64,000 nt of DNA from assembly GCF_003116815.1 (NCBI RefSeq), contig NZ_QDKQ01000056.1, forward strand, positions 102,118-166,117, in the 5' to 3' direction. The notes beneath the pieces were generated by a model that made no database searches, was not told the DNA's origin, and saw only the letters and a list, made by a program, of their open reading frames with translations. Source of the DNA: Caulobacter endophyticus. GTDB taxonomy: Bacteria > Pseudomonadota > Alphaproteobacteria > Caulobacterales > Caulobacteraceae. A program made the position numbers and the translations under genes. Below are positions 8,189 to 17,519 of this stretch, piece after piece (the first letter of the stretch is position 1; every line of letters starts with the position of its first letter).

Positions 8189-10628
8189 GTCTGTGACGCC
8201 GGCATCGAGGCCCCTGATGATCGATCTAAGCCCTGCGCCGGGCGCGGCGGTTCGCAAGCTGCTGATGGCGGGCGTCGCCTGGCTGGCCGTCGCCGCCGCA
8301 AGCGGCGTCGCGCACGCCCAGCAGCCGCTGGCGACCATTCCGCAGGTCCCCGCCGCCCCGGCGGCGGCCGACGACGGCCTGGGCGACGACGGCTACTACC
8401 TGGAATCCGACCTGCTGATCCGCGACGACGCGTCCAAGACGATGACGGCGCGCGGCTCGGTCGAGGTGCGCTCCCAGGGCCGCACCCTGCGCGCCCAGGA
8501 GGTGATCTACGACACCAGCACCGGGGTGGTGACCGCCCACGGCAAGGTCTCGCTGATCAATGCCGACGGCACGGCCCAGTTCGCCGACGACCTGACGCTG
8601 GACAAGGACATGCGCGCCGGCTTCGCGCGCAACTTCTCCACGCGCCTGGACCAGAACGTGAAGATCGCCGCGGCCACGGCGATCCGCCGCAACGAGGAAG
8701 TCACCGAGCTCAACCAGGCGATCTACACCCCGTGCGACGTCTGCGCCGAGAAGCCGACGCCGACCTGGTCGATCGAAGCCGACAAGGTGGTGCAGGATAA
8801 GAAGCGCCAGATCGTCTACTACCATGGCGCCAAGATCCGCCTGTGGGGCGCGCCGCTGCTCTACCTGCCGCTGTTCTGGCACCCCGACCCGCAGGCTCCG
8901 CGCAGCTCGGGCTTCCTGACGCCGAAGGTGGGCCTGTCGCAGCGCCGAGGCCTGTCCTACCAGCAGCCCTACCTACAGGTGATCTCGCCCTCCCAGGACG
9001 TGATCATCAGCCCACAGATCAACACGAAGGTTAACCCCTTCGTCAACGTCAACTACCGCAAGCGTTTCTACTCGGGCATGCTCGAGGCGCGCATGGGGGC
9101 GACGTACGAGAAGGAGTTCGACAACCGGGGCAACCGCTTCGGCGACGCGACCACCCGCAGCTACATACTGGCCAAGGGCGCGTTCGACATCGACGACAAG
9201 TGGAAGTGGGGCTTCAGCGCCGAGCGCGCCTCCGACGCCCTGCTCTTCGACAAGTACGACATCAACGACGTCTACGCCCAACGCGGCCTGTTCACGAGCG
9301 AAGATCGCCGCCTGACGTCGCAGATCTACACCTCGCGGCAGGACGCCCGCTCGTGGCTGTCGATCTCGGCCGTGTCGGTGCAGGGCCTGCGCGTCGTGGG
9401 TACGGACGCGACGACCGGCATCGGCAACAAGTTCGAGAACAGCGGCGCCTTCCCGGTGATCGGCCCCCTGGTCGAAGGCCGCTGGGAACCGGAATCGCCG
9501 GTGCTGTTCGGCCGCCTGCGCCTGCAGGGTTCGGGCGTGCTGCTCAACCGCTCGGAATCGCAGTTCGGCGAAGCGCCCTACTACGGCACCATGGCCGCGT
9601 ACAGCCACCAGGAAGGCGTCGACAGCGCCCGCGGCAGCGTCCAGGCCGACTGGCGCGCCAGCGCCGTGGTCGGACCGGGCCTGCGGATCCAGCCGTTCGC
9701 CCAGGCCCGCGCCGACGCCTACAAGATCAAGGGCATCTACCTGACGACCGAGGCCATGGCCGCGGGCGACGACGCCTCGGTCAACTATTCGCGCACCATG
9801 GGCGTGGCCGGGGTCGACCTCAGCCTGCCGCTCTACAAGGGCCTCAAGAAGGGCGGCAGCGTCATCCTCGAACCGCTGGTGCAGATCGCCACGGGTTCGG
9901 ACAGCTCCAGCGTGCCGGTGGTGGTCGCCCGCAACGGGACCACGACCTATCTCTACAATGAGGACAGCTCGGCCTTCGAGTTCGACGAAACCAACCTCTT
10001 CCGCACCAACAAGTCGCCGGGCTTCGACCTCTACGAAGGCGGCACGCGGATGAACGTGGGCGGCCGGGCAACCTTCAACACCGCCGACGGCCGTGGCGGC
10101 AGCGTGCTGGTGGGCCGCAGCTTCCGCACCGAATACGACCCGCTGCTGCCCTCGCGCACCGGCCTGCAGGACAAGTCGTCCGACTGGATCGTGGCCGCCA
10201 CGGTCACCCCGGTGCAGGGAATCAACGCCTATGTCCGCACGCGCCTGGACTCCGACACCACCAAGATCAATCGCCTGGAAACCGGCGCCGACGCCTACAC
10301 CCAGCGGATCCAGGGTTCGTTCCGCTACCTGAAGGACAACGTCGACTCCAACGGCGAGCGGCAGGAAAACTTCGAGGCCCGCGGCCAGCTGAAGCTGACC
10401 AGCAAGTGGGCCCTGACGGCCTTCGGCCAGCTCGACCTGGTGGCCGAGACCTGGCGCCGCCGCGACCTCGGCGTGGCCTATACGGACGATTGCATCCGCA
10501 TCGACATCATCTACCAACAGGAAGACCGCTATAGCTCGACGGTGACGGGGCTGCGGCTCCAGCCTGACCGCTCGGTCGTCGTGCGCCTAACCCTCGCCAC
10601 ATTGGGTGATACAGGGTACAGCGACTAA
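8181..10628 (+). CDS. lptD: LPS-assembly protein LptD
   Basis: This is an outer-membrane translocon that places LPS in the outer leaflet together with LptE. The protein of 815 residues has a signal peptide (VRKLLMAGVAWLAVAAASGVAHAQ). It then has an OstA-type jellyroll (about 70-170: ARGSVEVRSQGRTLRAQEVIYD, VTAHGKVSLINADG) and a long beta-barrel with the hallmark PLLYLPLFWHPDPQAPRSSG. The end QPDRSVVVRLTLATLG is the usual barrel finish. The ATG at 8181 lies inside the end of lptG; an internal ATG at 8217 would leave a shorter signal. I see no separate lptE in the window. Confidence 0.96.
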   Translation: MVESVTPASRPLMIDLSPAPGAAVRKLLMAGVAWLAVAAASGVAHAQQPLATIPQVPAAPAAADDGLGDDGYYLESDLLIRDDASKTMTARGSVEVRSQGRTLRAQEVIYDTSTGVVTAHGKVSLINADGTAQFADDLTLDKDMRAGFARNFSTRLDQNVKIAAATAIRRNEEVTELNQAIYTPCDVCAEKPTPTWSIEADKVVQDKKRQIVYYHGAKIRLWGAPLLYLPLFWHPDPQAPRSSGFLTPKVGLSQRRGLSYQQPYLQVISPSQDVIISPQINTKVNPFVNVNYRKRFYSGMLEARMGATYEKEFDNRGNRFGDATTRSYILAKGAFDIDDKWKWGFSAERASDALLFDKYDINDVYAQRGLFTSEDRRLTSQIYTSRQDARSWLSISAVSVQGLRVVGTDATTGIGNKFENSGAFPVIGPLVEGRWEPESPVLFGRLRLQGSGVLLNRSESQFGEAPYYGTMAAYSHQEGVDSARGSVQADWRASAVVGPGLRIQPFAQARADAYKIKGIYLTTEAMAAGDDASVNYSRTMGVAGVDLSLPLYKGLKKGGSVILEPLVQIATGSDSSSVPVVVARNGTTTYLYNEDSSAFEFDETNLFRTNKSPGFDLYEGGTRMNVGGRATFNTADGRGGSVLVGRSFRTEYDPLLPSRTGLQDKSSDWIVAATVTPVQGINAYVRTRLDSDTTKINRLETGADAYTQRIQGSFRYLKDNVDSNGERQENFEARGQLKLTSKWALTAFGQLDLVAETWRRRDLGVAYTDDCIRIDIIYQQEDRYSSTVTGLRLQPDRSVVVRLTLATLGDTGYSD

Positions 10629-10644
10629 GCAATCCAACGTCCGG

Positions 10645-10674
10645 GGGGACGTGCGGGCGTCCGCACGCGTCCCC
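10645..10674 (+). terminator. hairpin after lptD
   Basis: GGGGACGTGCGG (10645-10656) pairs with CCGCACGCGTCCCC (10661-10674) around a GCGT loop, with a two-base bulge. No T-run follows, so it may be a partial stop or an mRNA-stabilising hairpin between lptD and surA, which are separated by 155 bases. Confidence 0.4.
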
Positions 10675-10783
10675 GTGACGCATCGAGACGCGGCCGCTCA
10701 CGGTCTACCGGAAGGTCGTCGCGTCAAAGACATTGAAATCGAGGCCAGCCGCCAGGCCGGGCTCCAGAGGAACGACACTACCC

Positions 10784-12124
10784 ATGCGGTCTGCGCGTAG
10801 CGTGACGACATTTGCGGCCAGCGCCGCGTCCATCCTCGCCCTGACCGTGGCGGGCTTCCCCGCCCAGGCCCGTCAGGCCACGCCCCTGGTCGACGCCCCT
10901 CCGGCCGCCGCCGAGCCTCGCGCCAATCCGCTGTCGGAAAGCGTCGCGGCCGTGGTCAACGACGACATCGTCTCGTCCTACGATCTGATGCAGCGCATGC
11001 GCCTGCTGATGGTGACCTCGGGCCTGCAGCCCACCCAGGAAAACCTGCCGCAGCTGGAGCAGGAAGCCCTGCGCTCGCTGATCGACGAGCACGTCCAGAT
11101 GCAGGAACTGCGTCGGGTCGAGCGCGAGCAGAAGATCACGATCATTTCGACCGACAAGGAAGTCGACGAAGAGATCGAGAACATCGCCCAGGGCAACAAG
11201 ATGAACGCCCAGCAGCTGCTGGCCAGCCTGTCGGCCCAGGGCGTCAGCGCCGACACCTGGCGCGCCCAGATCCGCGCGGAGACCAGCTGGCAGAACTGGA
11301 TCAGCGGCCGCTACGGCTCGCGCCTGCGGATCGGCGAAGACCAGATCAAGGCCTTCCAGCGCCGCATGGCCGAGTCGGCCAGCAAGCCGCAGTACCAGGT
11401 CAGCGAAGTGTTCATCGACGCCGTGCGCGTCGGCGGCGCCGAGGTGGCCCTGAACGGCGCCCGCCAGCTGGTGACCCAGATGCAGCAGGGCGCGCCGTTC
11501 GCGGCCGTGGCCCGTCAGTTCTCGGCCGCCGCGACGGCGGCCAACGGCGGCGACGCCGGCTGGGTCAGCCCGGGCGAGATGCCGGCCGAGGTCGACGCGG
11601 CGCTCGAACAGCTGCGCCCCGGCCAGCTGTCGGCCCCGATCCAAGTCAAGGACGGCGTCTACATCGTCTATCTGCGCGACAAGCGCTCGGGCGCCAAGGC
11701 GACCCTGGTCGACCTGAAACAGGTGGCCGTGGCCCTGCCCAAGGACGCCCCTGAAACCGACGTGCAGGCCGCCACCGCTCTGCTGGCCGGCCTGAAGCCC
11801 AAGCTGACCAGCTGCCAGACGCTGGAAGCCGAAGCCGGCAAGGTGAGCGGCGTCGTGGCCGGCGACCTCGGCGAGGCCGAGATCGGCGACCTGGCCCCGT
11901 CGTTCCAGGAAGCCGCCAACGCCCTGAACATCGGCCAGGTGTCGGATCCGATCCGCACGGACGCCGGCCTGCACCTGATCGCGGTGTGCGGCAAGCGCCA
12001 GTCGGGCGGCGGCGCCCCGTCTCACGACCAGATCGAAAATCGTCTTAAGGGTCAGCAACTTGCGCTGATCTCCAAACGTTATCTGCGAGACCTGCGCAAC
12101 TCCGCCACCATCGAGACCCGGTGA
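10784..12124 (+). CDS. surA: periplasmic peptidyl-prolyl isomerase/chaperone SurA
   Basis: The start at 10784 (AGAGGA ribosome site about 15 bases before) gives MRSARSVTTFAASAASILALTVAGFPAQARQ, a clear signal peptide. The N-terminal SurA chaperone domain (SVAAVVNDDIVSSYDLMQRMRLLM, LIDEHVQMQELRRVE) is followed by a recognisable parvulin domain (about 190-300: AARQFSAAATAANGGDAGWVSPGEMP) and a second, weaker parvulin-like domain near the C-terminus. SurA escorts barrel proteins to BamA. It is 446 residues. Its stop overlaps the pdxA GTG start. Confidence 0.93.
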   Translation: MRSARSVTTFAASAASILALTVAGFPAQARQATPLVDAPPAAAEPRANPLSESVAAVVNDDIVSSYDLMQRMRLLMVTSGLQPTQENLPQLEQEALRSLIDEHVQMQELRRVEREQKITIISTDKEVDEEIENIAQGNKMNAQQLLASLSAQGVSADTWRAQIRAETSWQNWISGRYGSRLRIGEDQIKAFQRRMAESASKPQYQVSEVFIDAVRVGGAEVALNGARQLVTQMQQGAPFAAVARQFSAAATAANGGDAGWVSPGEMPAEVDAALEQLRPGQLSAPIQVKDGVYIVYLRDKRSGAKATLVDLKQVAVALPKDAPETDVQAATALLAGLKPKLTSCQTLEAEAGKVSGVVAGDLGEAEIGDLAPSFQEAANALNIGQVSDPIRTDAGLHLIAVCGKRQSGGGAPSHDQIENRLKGQQLALISKRYLRDLRNSATIETR

Positions 12125-13122
12125 AGACAGACACCCTGGCCCTGAGCGTCGGCGATCCCGCCGGCGTCGGGCCCGAAATCATCGCCAAGGCCTGGGCCGC
12201 CCTCCGCGAAAGCGGCCCGGTTTTCATGGCCGTCGGCGACCTCCAGAGCCTGGCCGCCGCCGGCGGCGGTGTGAAGGTGCGGCCCGTGACCGGGCCGGCC
12301 GAGGCCGCCCAGGTGTTTCCTGAGGCCCTGCCGGTTCTGGACGTGCCCCTGCAATCGCCCGTGGTGGCCGGCAAGCCCTCCAGCGCCCACGCTCCCCAGA
12401 TCATCCGCTGCATCGAGACGGGCGTGGGCCTGGCGCTTTCGGGCGCCGTCGCTGGCCTGGTCACCGCTCCCATCGCCAAGGCTCCGCTGTACGAGGCCGG
12501 CTTCAAGTTTCCCGGCCATACCGAGTTCCTCGCCGAGCTGACCGCCCCCGTCCCGTTTGAGGGCGCGCGCGGGCCGGTGATGATGCTGACCGCCGGCGAC
12601 CTGCGCGCCACCCTGGTGACCATCCACCAGTCGGTGGGCAGCGTGCCGTCCTCGCTGAGCGTGCCGCGCATCGTCGAGGCGGGCCTGGTCACCGCCCAGG
12701 CCATCAAGACCGATTTCGGGATCGCCGCGCCGCGCCTGGCCGTGGCCGCGCTGAACCCTCACGCCGGCGAAGGCGGCGCCCTGGGCCGCGAGGAAATCGA
12801 GACGATCATCCCGGCGGTCGAGATCCTGCGCGCGCGCGGCGTGGACGCCCGCGGTCCCGCCCCCGCCGACAGCCTGTTCCACGCCGACGCCCGGGCGACC
12901 TACGACGCGGTGCTGTGCATGTACCACGACCAGGCCCTGATCCCGGTGAAGATGCTCGACTTCTGGGGCGGGGTGAACGTGACCCTGGGCCTGCCGATCG
13001 TGCGCACCTCGCCCGACCACGGCACCGGATTCGACATCGCCGGGCGCGGGATCGCCCGCCCCGACAGCCTGATCGCGGCCATTCGGCTTGCGGCCGAGAT
13101 CGCCGCGCGGCGCAACGCCTAG
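12121..13122 (+). CDS. pdxA: 4-hydroxythreonine-4-phosphate dehydrogenase
   Basis: This is a pyridoxal 5'-phosphate biosynthesis enzyme that oxidises 4-phosphohydroxythreonine. The 333 residues begin VKTDTLALSVGDPAGVGPEI, the typical PdxA opening. Metal-binding histidines are seen in FPGHTEFLAEL, MLTAGDLRATLVTIHQ and MYHDQALIPVKML; LAVAALNPHAGEGG and TSPDHGTGFDIAG are further family motifs. The GTG start at 12121 overlaps the surA stop. The surA-pdxA-rsmA order is widely conserved. Confidence 0.97.
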   Translation: MKTDTLALSVGDPAGVGPEIIAKAWAALRESGPVFMAVGDLQSLAAAGGGVKVRPVTGPAEAAQVFPEALPVLDVPLQSPVVAGKPSSAHAPQIIRCIETGVGLALSGAVAGLVTAPIAKAPLYEAGFKFPGHTEFLAELTAPVPFEGARGPVMMLTAGDLRATLVTIHQSVGSVPSSLSVPRIVEAGLVTAQAIKTDFGIAAPRLAVAALNPHAGEGGALGREEIETIIPAVEILRARGVDARGPAPADSLFHADARATYDAVLCMYHDQALIPVKMLDFWGGVNVTLGLPIVRTSPDHGTGFDIAGRGIARPDSLIAAIRLAAEIAARRNA

Positions 13123-13154
13123 GCTTTCGACGGTTTTGCCTCTAGAGGGAGGCG

Positions 13155-13988
13155 ATGACGACCCCTTCCCTCGCCGACCTGCCGCCGCTGCGTGAAGCGC
13201 TGGAGCGCCACGGCCTGCTGGCCCGCAAGAGCTTCGGCCAGCACTTCCTGCTCGACCTCAACATCACCCGCAAGATCGCGCGCCTGGCGGAAGTCGGCGA
13301 AGGCGACACGGTGATCGAGGTGGGCCCCGGCCCCGGCGGCCTGACGCGGGCCCTGCTGGAGACCGGCGCCAGGGTGGTGGCGGTCGAGAAGGACAGCCGC
13401 TTCCTGCCGCTGCTGGGCGAACTGGCCGACGCCGCCGACGGCCGCCTGACCCTGGTCGAGGGCGACGCACTGCGGGCCGACATGGCCGCTCTGGCTCAGG
13501 GCGGTCCGGCGCACATGGTCTCGAACCTGCCTTACAACGTCGGCACCCAGCTGCTGATCAACTGGCTGACGGGGCCGTTCCGGCCGCTGTCGATGACCCT
13601 GATGTTCCAGAAGGAGGTCGCCGACCGCATCGCCGCCCAAGAGGACGACGACGCCTACGGGCGCCTGGCGGTGCTATCCCAGACCGTCTGCAGCGCCAGG
13701 GTGGTCATGGACCTGCCGGCCCGCGCCTTCACCCCGCCGCCCAAGGTGGCCTCGGCGGTGGCCCGCCTCGTGCCGCTGGAGCCCGCGCCGGACAAGGCGC
13801 TGGTCTCGGCCCTGGAACGGGTGACGGCGGCCGCGTTCGGCCAGCGCCGCAAGATGCTGCGCTCCAGCCTCAAGCCGATCGGCGGCGGCGCCTTGTGCGA
13901 AGCGGCAGGCATAGACCCTGACGCCCGGGCCGAGACCATCCCCATCGAAGGCTTCCAGGCCCTGGCCGCGGCGCTGCTGAAGGCCTGA
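13155..13988 (+). CDS. rsmA: 16S rRNA (adenine1518/1519-N6) dimethyltransferase
   Basis: The 277-residue protein has [21 protein letters not shown], the SAM-binding motif [16 protein letters not shown] and the catalytic motif [11 protein letters not shown], exactly as in KsgA/RsmA. A strong ribosome site (GGGAGG) lies 4 bases before the ATG. It methylates two adenines in helix 45 of 16S rRNA during small-subunit maturation. It lies 32 bases after pdxA. Confidence 0.97.
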   Translation: MTTPSLADLPPLREALERHGLLARKSFGQHFLLDLNITRKIARLAEVGEGDTVIEVGPGPGGLTRALLETGARVVAVEKDSRFLPLLGELADAADGRLTLVEGDALRADMAALAQGGPAHMVSNLPYNVGTQLLINWLTGPFRPLSMTLMFQKEVADRIAAQEDDDAYGRLAVLSQTVCSARVVMDLPARAFTPPPKVASAVARLVPLEPAPDKALVSALERVTAAAFGQRRKMLRSSLKPIGGGALCEAAGIDPDARAETIPIEGFQALAAALLKA

Positions 13989-14040
13989 GACGGCTCCACC
14001 ACGGCTTGCATTCGCCGACAGGTGGAGGAATCTTCACCAC

Positions 14041-14445
14041 ATGCAGTCCGCGCCCGAGCAGCAGCATCTGGTCCTGGTCGTCGACGACGATCCTCTGGTG
14101 ACGGAGTTCGTCAAGTTCCGGCTCGAAATGGAGGGTTTCGCGGTGGACGTGGCCCACAAGGCCGAGGACGCCTTGGCGAGCGCCCGACGCCGGCCGCCGC
14201 ACCTGTTCCTGCTCGACGTCGCCATGCCCGAGATCAACGGCCTGACGCTGCTGCGGCGCCTACGGGCGGAAAGGCGGTTGAACGACGTGCCGGCCATCAT
14301 GATAACCGCCTCGGCGCACGGGGCGAACGTCAAGGCCGCGATGGAGGCCGGCGCCGTCGGCTACGTGCTCAAGCCCTTCTCCGCCGCCGACCTGGTGGCG
14401 CGGGTGCGGGCGGCGACCAAGAATCAGTCCCGCGTCTGGTTGTGA
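14041..14445 (+). CDS. receiver-only response regulator
   Basis: A single receiver domain of 134 residues without an output domain. The acidic pocket is VVDDDP, the phospho-acceptor aspartate is in LFLLDVAMPEING, the switch residue is in IMITAS and the lysine is in GYVLKPF; all are intact. It lies 53 bases after rsmA with ribosome site GGAGG, and 19 bases before a second receiver gene. No histidine kinase is nearby, so partners are unknown. Proteins of this shape act as phosphorelay shuttles or by protein-protein contact. Confidence 0.92.
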   Translation: MQSAPEQQHLVLVVDDDPLVTEFVKFRLEMEGFAVDVAHKAEDALASARRRPPHLFLLDVAMPEINGLTLLRRLRAERRLNDVPAIMITASAHGANVKAAMEAGAVGYVLKPFSAADLVARVRAATKNQSRVWL

Positions 14446-14464
14446 CGCGCTCCTGGAGTTCCCC

Positions 14465-14863
14465 ATGACCTCGCGCCCCCTGGCCCTGGTGATCGACGAC
14501 GACCCGCTGATGCTGGAATTCGTGTCGACCGCGCTCGAAGGCGGCGGTTTCGACGTGGAGACGGCCGAGGACGCCCGGCGGCTGCTGTCGGACGTGCAGG
14601 ACCGCCATCCGGCGATCGTCTTCCTCGATGTGCGCATGCCTGGGGAAACGGGCATCGAAGTGCTGCGCCGCCTGCGGGTCAGCGAGTGGGGCCGCGAGGT
14701 GCCGGTGGTGATCATGACCGGCGAGCGCCGGCTCGACCGCGTGGTCGAGGCCATGAGCGCGGGCGCGACGACCTACATGATGAAGCCGTTCACGCCCGTG
14801 CAGATCGTGCTGCGGGCCCGCGAGCTGATCCAGCCGCGCGAGAGCGGCAGCTTCCACTACTGA
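14465..14863 (+). CDS. receiver-only response regulator
   Basis: A second single receiver domain, 132 residues. It has LVIDDDP, phospho-acceptor in IVFLDVRMPGETG, switch threonine in VVIMTGE and lysine in TYMMKPF. It differs clearly from the preceding receiver, so this is not a recent duplicate. It is followed after 27 bases by the convergent gmk gene. It is probably co-transcribed with the first receiver; the kinase is not in the window. Confidence 0.92.
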   Translation: MTSRPLALVIDDDPLMLEFVSTALEGGGFDVETAEDARRLLSDVQDRHPAIVFLDVRMPGETGIEVLRRLRVSEWGREVPVVIMTGERRLDRVVEAMSAGATTYMMKPFTPVQIVLRARELIQPRESGSFHY

Positions 14864-14890
14864 TTGGGGTGAAAGCCTCGCGCAGGCCGC

Positions 14891-15547
14891 TCAGATGTCT
14901 TCCGCCAGCAGGTCGCCGACCAGGTCGCCGATCCAGGGGTTGCGCGAGCGCTTCTGGCGTTCGGCGTGATAGATGTGGGCGAGGTCCGCATAGGCCTTGT
15001 CGAAGTCGTCGTTGAGCACGACGTAGTCGAACTTCTCCCAGGCGGCGACCTCGTCCTTGGCGCGGGCCAGGCGGCGGGCGATGACTTCCTCGCTGTCCTG
15101 GCTGCGGGCGTGCAGGCGGCGGCTCATCTCGGCCAGCGAAGGCGGCAGGATGTAGACCAGCACGCTGTCGGCGCCGGCCTGCTCGTGCACCTTCATGGCG
15201 CCCTGGAAGTCGATGTCGAACAGCACGCTCTCGCCGCGTTCCAGCGCTTCCATGATCGGACCGCGCGGGCTGCCGTAGTGATTGCCGTAGACCTCGGCCC
15301 ATTCGAGGAAGGCATCGTCCTCGATCATCACCTCGAAATCGTCCCTGGAGACGAAGTGGTAGTCACGACCATGGTGCTCGCCGGGGCGCGGCTCGCGGGT
15401 GGTGGCGCTGATCGACAGGTGCAGGTCGCCGTGGTCGGCCACCAGGCGGCGGGTCAGCGAGGTCTTGCCCACGCCCGAGGGGGCGACGACCATCAGCAGG
15501 AGGCCGCGGTGCTTGCGGCCGCTCTTCTCGGCCGGGTTATTCGACAT
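14891..15547 (-). CDS. gmk: guanylate kinase
   Basis: The 218-residue protein has the P-loop VVAPSGVGKTSLTRRL and the GMP-binding segment SATTREPRPGEHHGRDYHF, plus FLEWAEVYGNHYGSPRG and the lid region SEEVIARRLARAKDEV. It converts GMP to GDP. The start overlaps the end of yicC by 11 bases, as in the common yicC-gmk arrangement. Confidence 0.97.
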   Translation of the reverse strand: MSNNPAEKSGRKHRGLLLMVVAPSGVGKTSLTRRLVADHGDLHLSISATTREPRPGEHHGRDYHFVSRDDFEVMIEDDAFLEWAEVYGNHYGSPRGPIMEALERGESVLFDIDFQGAMKVHEQAGADSVLVYILPPSLAEMSRRLHARSQDSEEVIARRLARAKDEVAAWEKFDYVVLNDDFDKAYADLAHIYHAERQKRSRNPWIGDLVGDLLAEDI

Positions 15548-16418
15548 TCTGAACCTGTTCGCGAAACTGTTCGATCGTGGCCTTCAGCTCGAGGCCGTGG
15601 GCCGTCAGCGCGGTCAGCGCCGACTTGCTGCAAAGGGTGTTGGCCTCGCGCATGAACTCCTGCGAGAGGAAGTCGAGGCGCCGGCCCGAGGCGCCGTCGC
15701 TGGCCAGCAGGGTGCGCGCGGCGGCCACATGGCCGGCCAGGCGATCCAGCTCCTCGCGGACGTCGGCCTTGACCGCCAGGGCGGCGGCTTCCTGCAGAAT
15801 GCGGTCCTGCGAGGCGCTTTCGCCCAGCAGTTCGCTCATGCGGCGCTCGAAACGCTGCTTGAGGATCGCCGGCTGGCCCTCGGCCTCGGCGGCGGCGAGG
15901 CTGGTCAGGGTCTCGATACGGTCGACGAGGCCGGAAAGCACCGGCGAGAGCGAAGCGCCCTCCTCCAGCCGCGCGGCCTTCAGGCCGTCGAGGGCCTGGT
16001 GGATGCTGGCGACGATGGCGGCTTCGAGGGCGGCGCGGGCCTCGGCGTCCTCGTCGTCCTCGCGGACCTCGATGACGCCGCGCAGGGCCAGCAGGCCGTC
16101 GAGGCTGGGCTTGCCGACCATGCCGGTGGCCACATAGGGGCTGCCGGCCTTGAGGTAGCGTTCCAGCACCTCGACATTGACCTGCGGGGCGGCGGCGGCC
16201 TCGGCCTTGCGGGCCTGGACGCCGAGCGTCAGCTGGCCGCGCTGGAAGCGACCTTGCGCGCCGTCACGGGCGGCCCGGTCGAGGCTTTCCAGGCCCGGCG
16301 GGCCACGGAAGCGGGTCTCGAGGTTGCGGCCGTTGACGCTGCGCGCCTCGACGGCCCAGCTCCAGTCGCCCAGAGCTCCCTCGACGCGCGCGAACCCGGT
16401 CATGCCCGACAGCGCCAT
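15537..16418 (-). CDS. yicC: YicC/YloC family endoribonuclease
   Basis: The start at 16418 gives MALSGMTGFARVEGALGDWSWAVEARSVNGRNLETRFRGP, the family N-terminus; 293 residues is the usual length. The C-terminal DUF1732 part (EELDRLAGHVAAARTLLASDGASGRRLDFLSQEFMREANTLCSKS) is present. Members are now described as endoribonucleases acting on small RNAs. It lies 2 bases after mltG and overlaps gmk. The longer upstream frame to 16889 lies inside mltG and is a shadow. Confidence 0.94.
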   Translation of the reverse strand: MALSGMTGFARVEGALGDWSWAVEARSVNGRNLETRFRGPPGLESLDRAARDGAQGRFQRGQLTLGVQARKAEAAAAPQVNVEVLERYLKAGSPYVATGMVGKPSLDGLLALRGVIEVREDDEDAEARAALEAAIVASIHQALDGLKAARLEEGASLSPVLSGLVDRIETLTSLAAAEAEGQPAILKQRFERRMSELLGESASQDRILQEAAALAVKADVREELDRLAGHVAAARTLLASDGASGRRLDFLSQEFMREANTLCSKSALTALTAHGLELKATIEQFREQVQNVE

Positions 16419-16420
16419 GG

Positions 16421-17509
16421 TCAGTTCCCCGCTGCTTCCGAAGCCTTGGCCTCGCGCTCGATACGACGCCACTGGGCGACGTTGCGCTCGTGCTCTTCGT
16501 AGGTCCGGGCGAAGACATGGCCGCCGGTGCCGTCGGCGACGAAATAAAGCTCGTCGGTCTTGGGCGGGTTCATCACCGCCGCCAGGGCCTCGCGGCCCGG
16601 ATTGGCGATCGGCGTCGGCGGCAGGCCGGTGATCTTGTAGGTGTTGTAGGGCGTGAAGGCGTCCAGTTCCGAACGGCGCAGCCCACGGCCCAGCGGACGG
16701 CCGCGGGTGATGCCGTAGATCACCGTCGGATCGGTATCCAGACGCATCCCCAGACGCAGGCGGTTGGTGAACAGGGCCGCGACGCGCGGACGCTCGCTGG
16801 CCAGGGCCGTTTCCTTCTCGACGATCGAGGCCAGGGTGACAGCCTCGTCCTTGGTCTGGAACGGCAGGCCGGCCTGGCGCTGCTCCCACAGGGCGTTCAG
16901 CACCTTGTCGCGGTCGTCCATCATCCGCTGCAGGACCGCGGCCCGCTCTTCGCCGCGCTCGACCTGGTAGGTCTCGGGCAGGACGGCGCCTTCCGGCGGG
17001 GTCGGCACGTCGCCGACCAGCACGGGCGAGCGCTGCAGGATCTCGACGACCATCTCGGAGGTCACGCCCTCGGGCACGGTGACCTGGTGGCGCACCACCT
17101 TGCCGTCGCGGACCATGGCCAGGACCGTGGAGAGCGAGGCGCGATTGGGGAATTCGTATTCGCCGGCCTTCAGCCGACGCGCCGCGCCGGTGACCTGGGC
17201 GGCGGTCAGGAACAGCGACGACGAGCGGATCGCGCCGCCGGCTTCCAGCGCCCCGGCGATCTCCGAGACGCTGGCGCCCCGGCGAAGCACCACCGAGGTA
17301 TATTCGCCGTTCTTGGCCTTGGGGCCCGGCCCGCCGTAGAGCCAGACCGCCCCGCCGCCGACCGCGAGGGCCGCGACCGCGGCGACCACGAGGCCGCCGC
17401 CGGCCATGGCGGCCAGGCGACGTCCCAGGGTGGCGGTCTCGCGCTTGCGGGCCTTCGACGCCCGCTTGGGCGCCGTAGCCTTCTTCTGCGGACGCGGCGG
17501 CTTGCTCAC
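16421..17509 (-). CDS. mltG: endolytic murein transglycosylase MltG
   Basis: The 362-residue protein has a basic cytoplasmic N-terminus (about 30 residues), one membrane segment (about 33-55), a LysM-like region (SVVLRRGASVSEIAGALEAGG) and the YceG catalytic domain. The catalytic glutamate is in LASIVEKETALASERPRVAALFTNRL, followed by LDTDPTVIYG and YNTYKITGLPPTPIANPG. It cleaves nascent glycan strands and sets their length. It lies 10 bases downstream of fabF in the same direction. Confidence 0.96.
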   Translation of the reverse strand: MSKPPRPQKKATAPKRASKARKRETATLGRRLAAMAGGGLVVAAVAALAVGGGAVWLYGGPGPKAKNGEYTSVVLRRGASVSEIAGALEAGGAIRSSSLFLTAAQVTGAARRLKAGEYEFPNRASLSTVLAMVRDGKVVRHQVTVPEGVTSEMVVEILQRSPVLVGDVPTPPEGAVLPETYQVERGEERAAVLQRMMDDRDKVLNALWEQRQAGLPFQTKDEAVTLASIVEKETALASERPRVAALFTNRLRLGMRLDTDPTVIYGITRGRPLGRGLRRSELDAFTPYNTYKITGLPPTPIANPGREALAAVMNPPKTDELYFVADGTGGHVFARTYEEHERNVAQWRRIEREAKASEAAGN

Positions 17510-17519
17510 GCGACTTGGC

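Noticed and set aside
8973..10517. 514-codon minus-strand frame opposite lptD
   Set aside because: Asp/Ala/Gly/Val-rich shadow without start signals; lptD is well supported.
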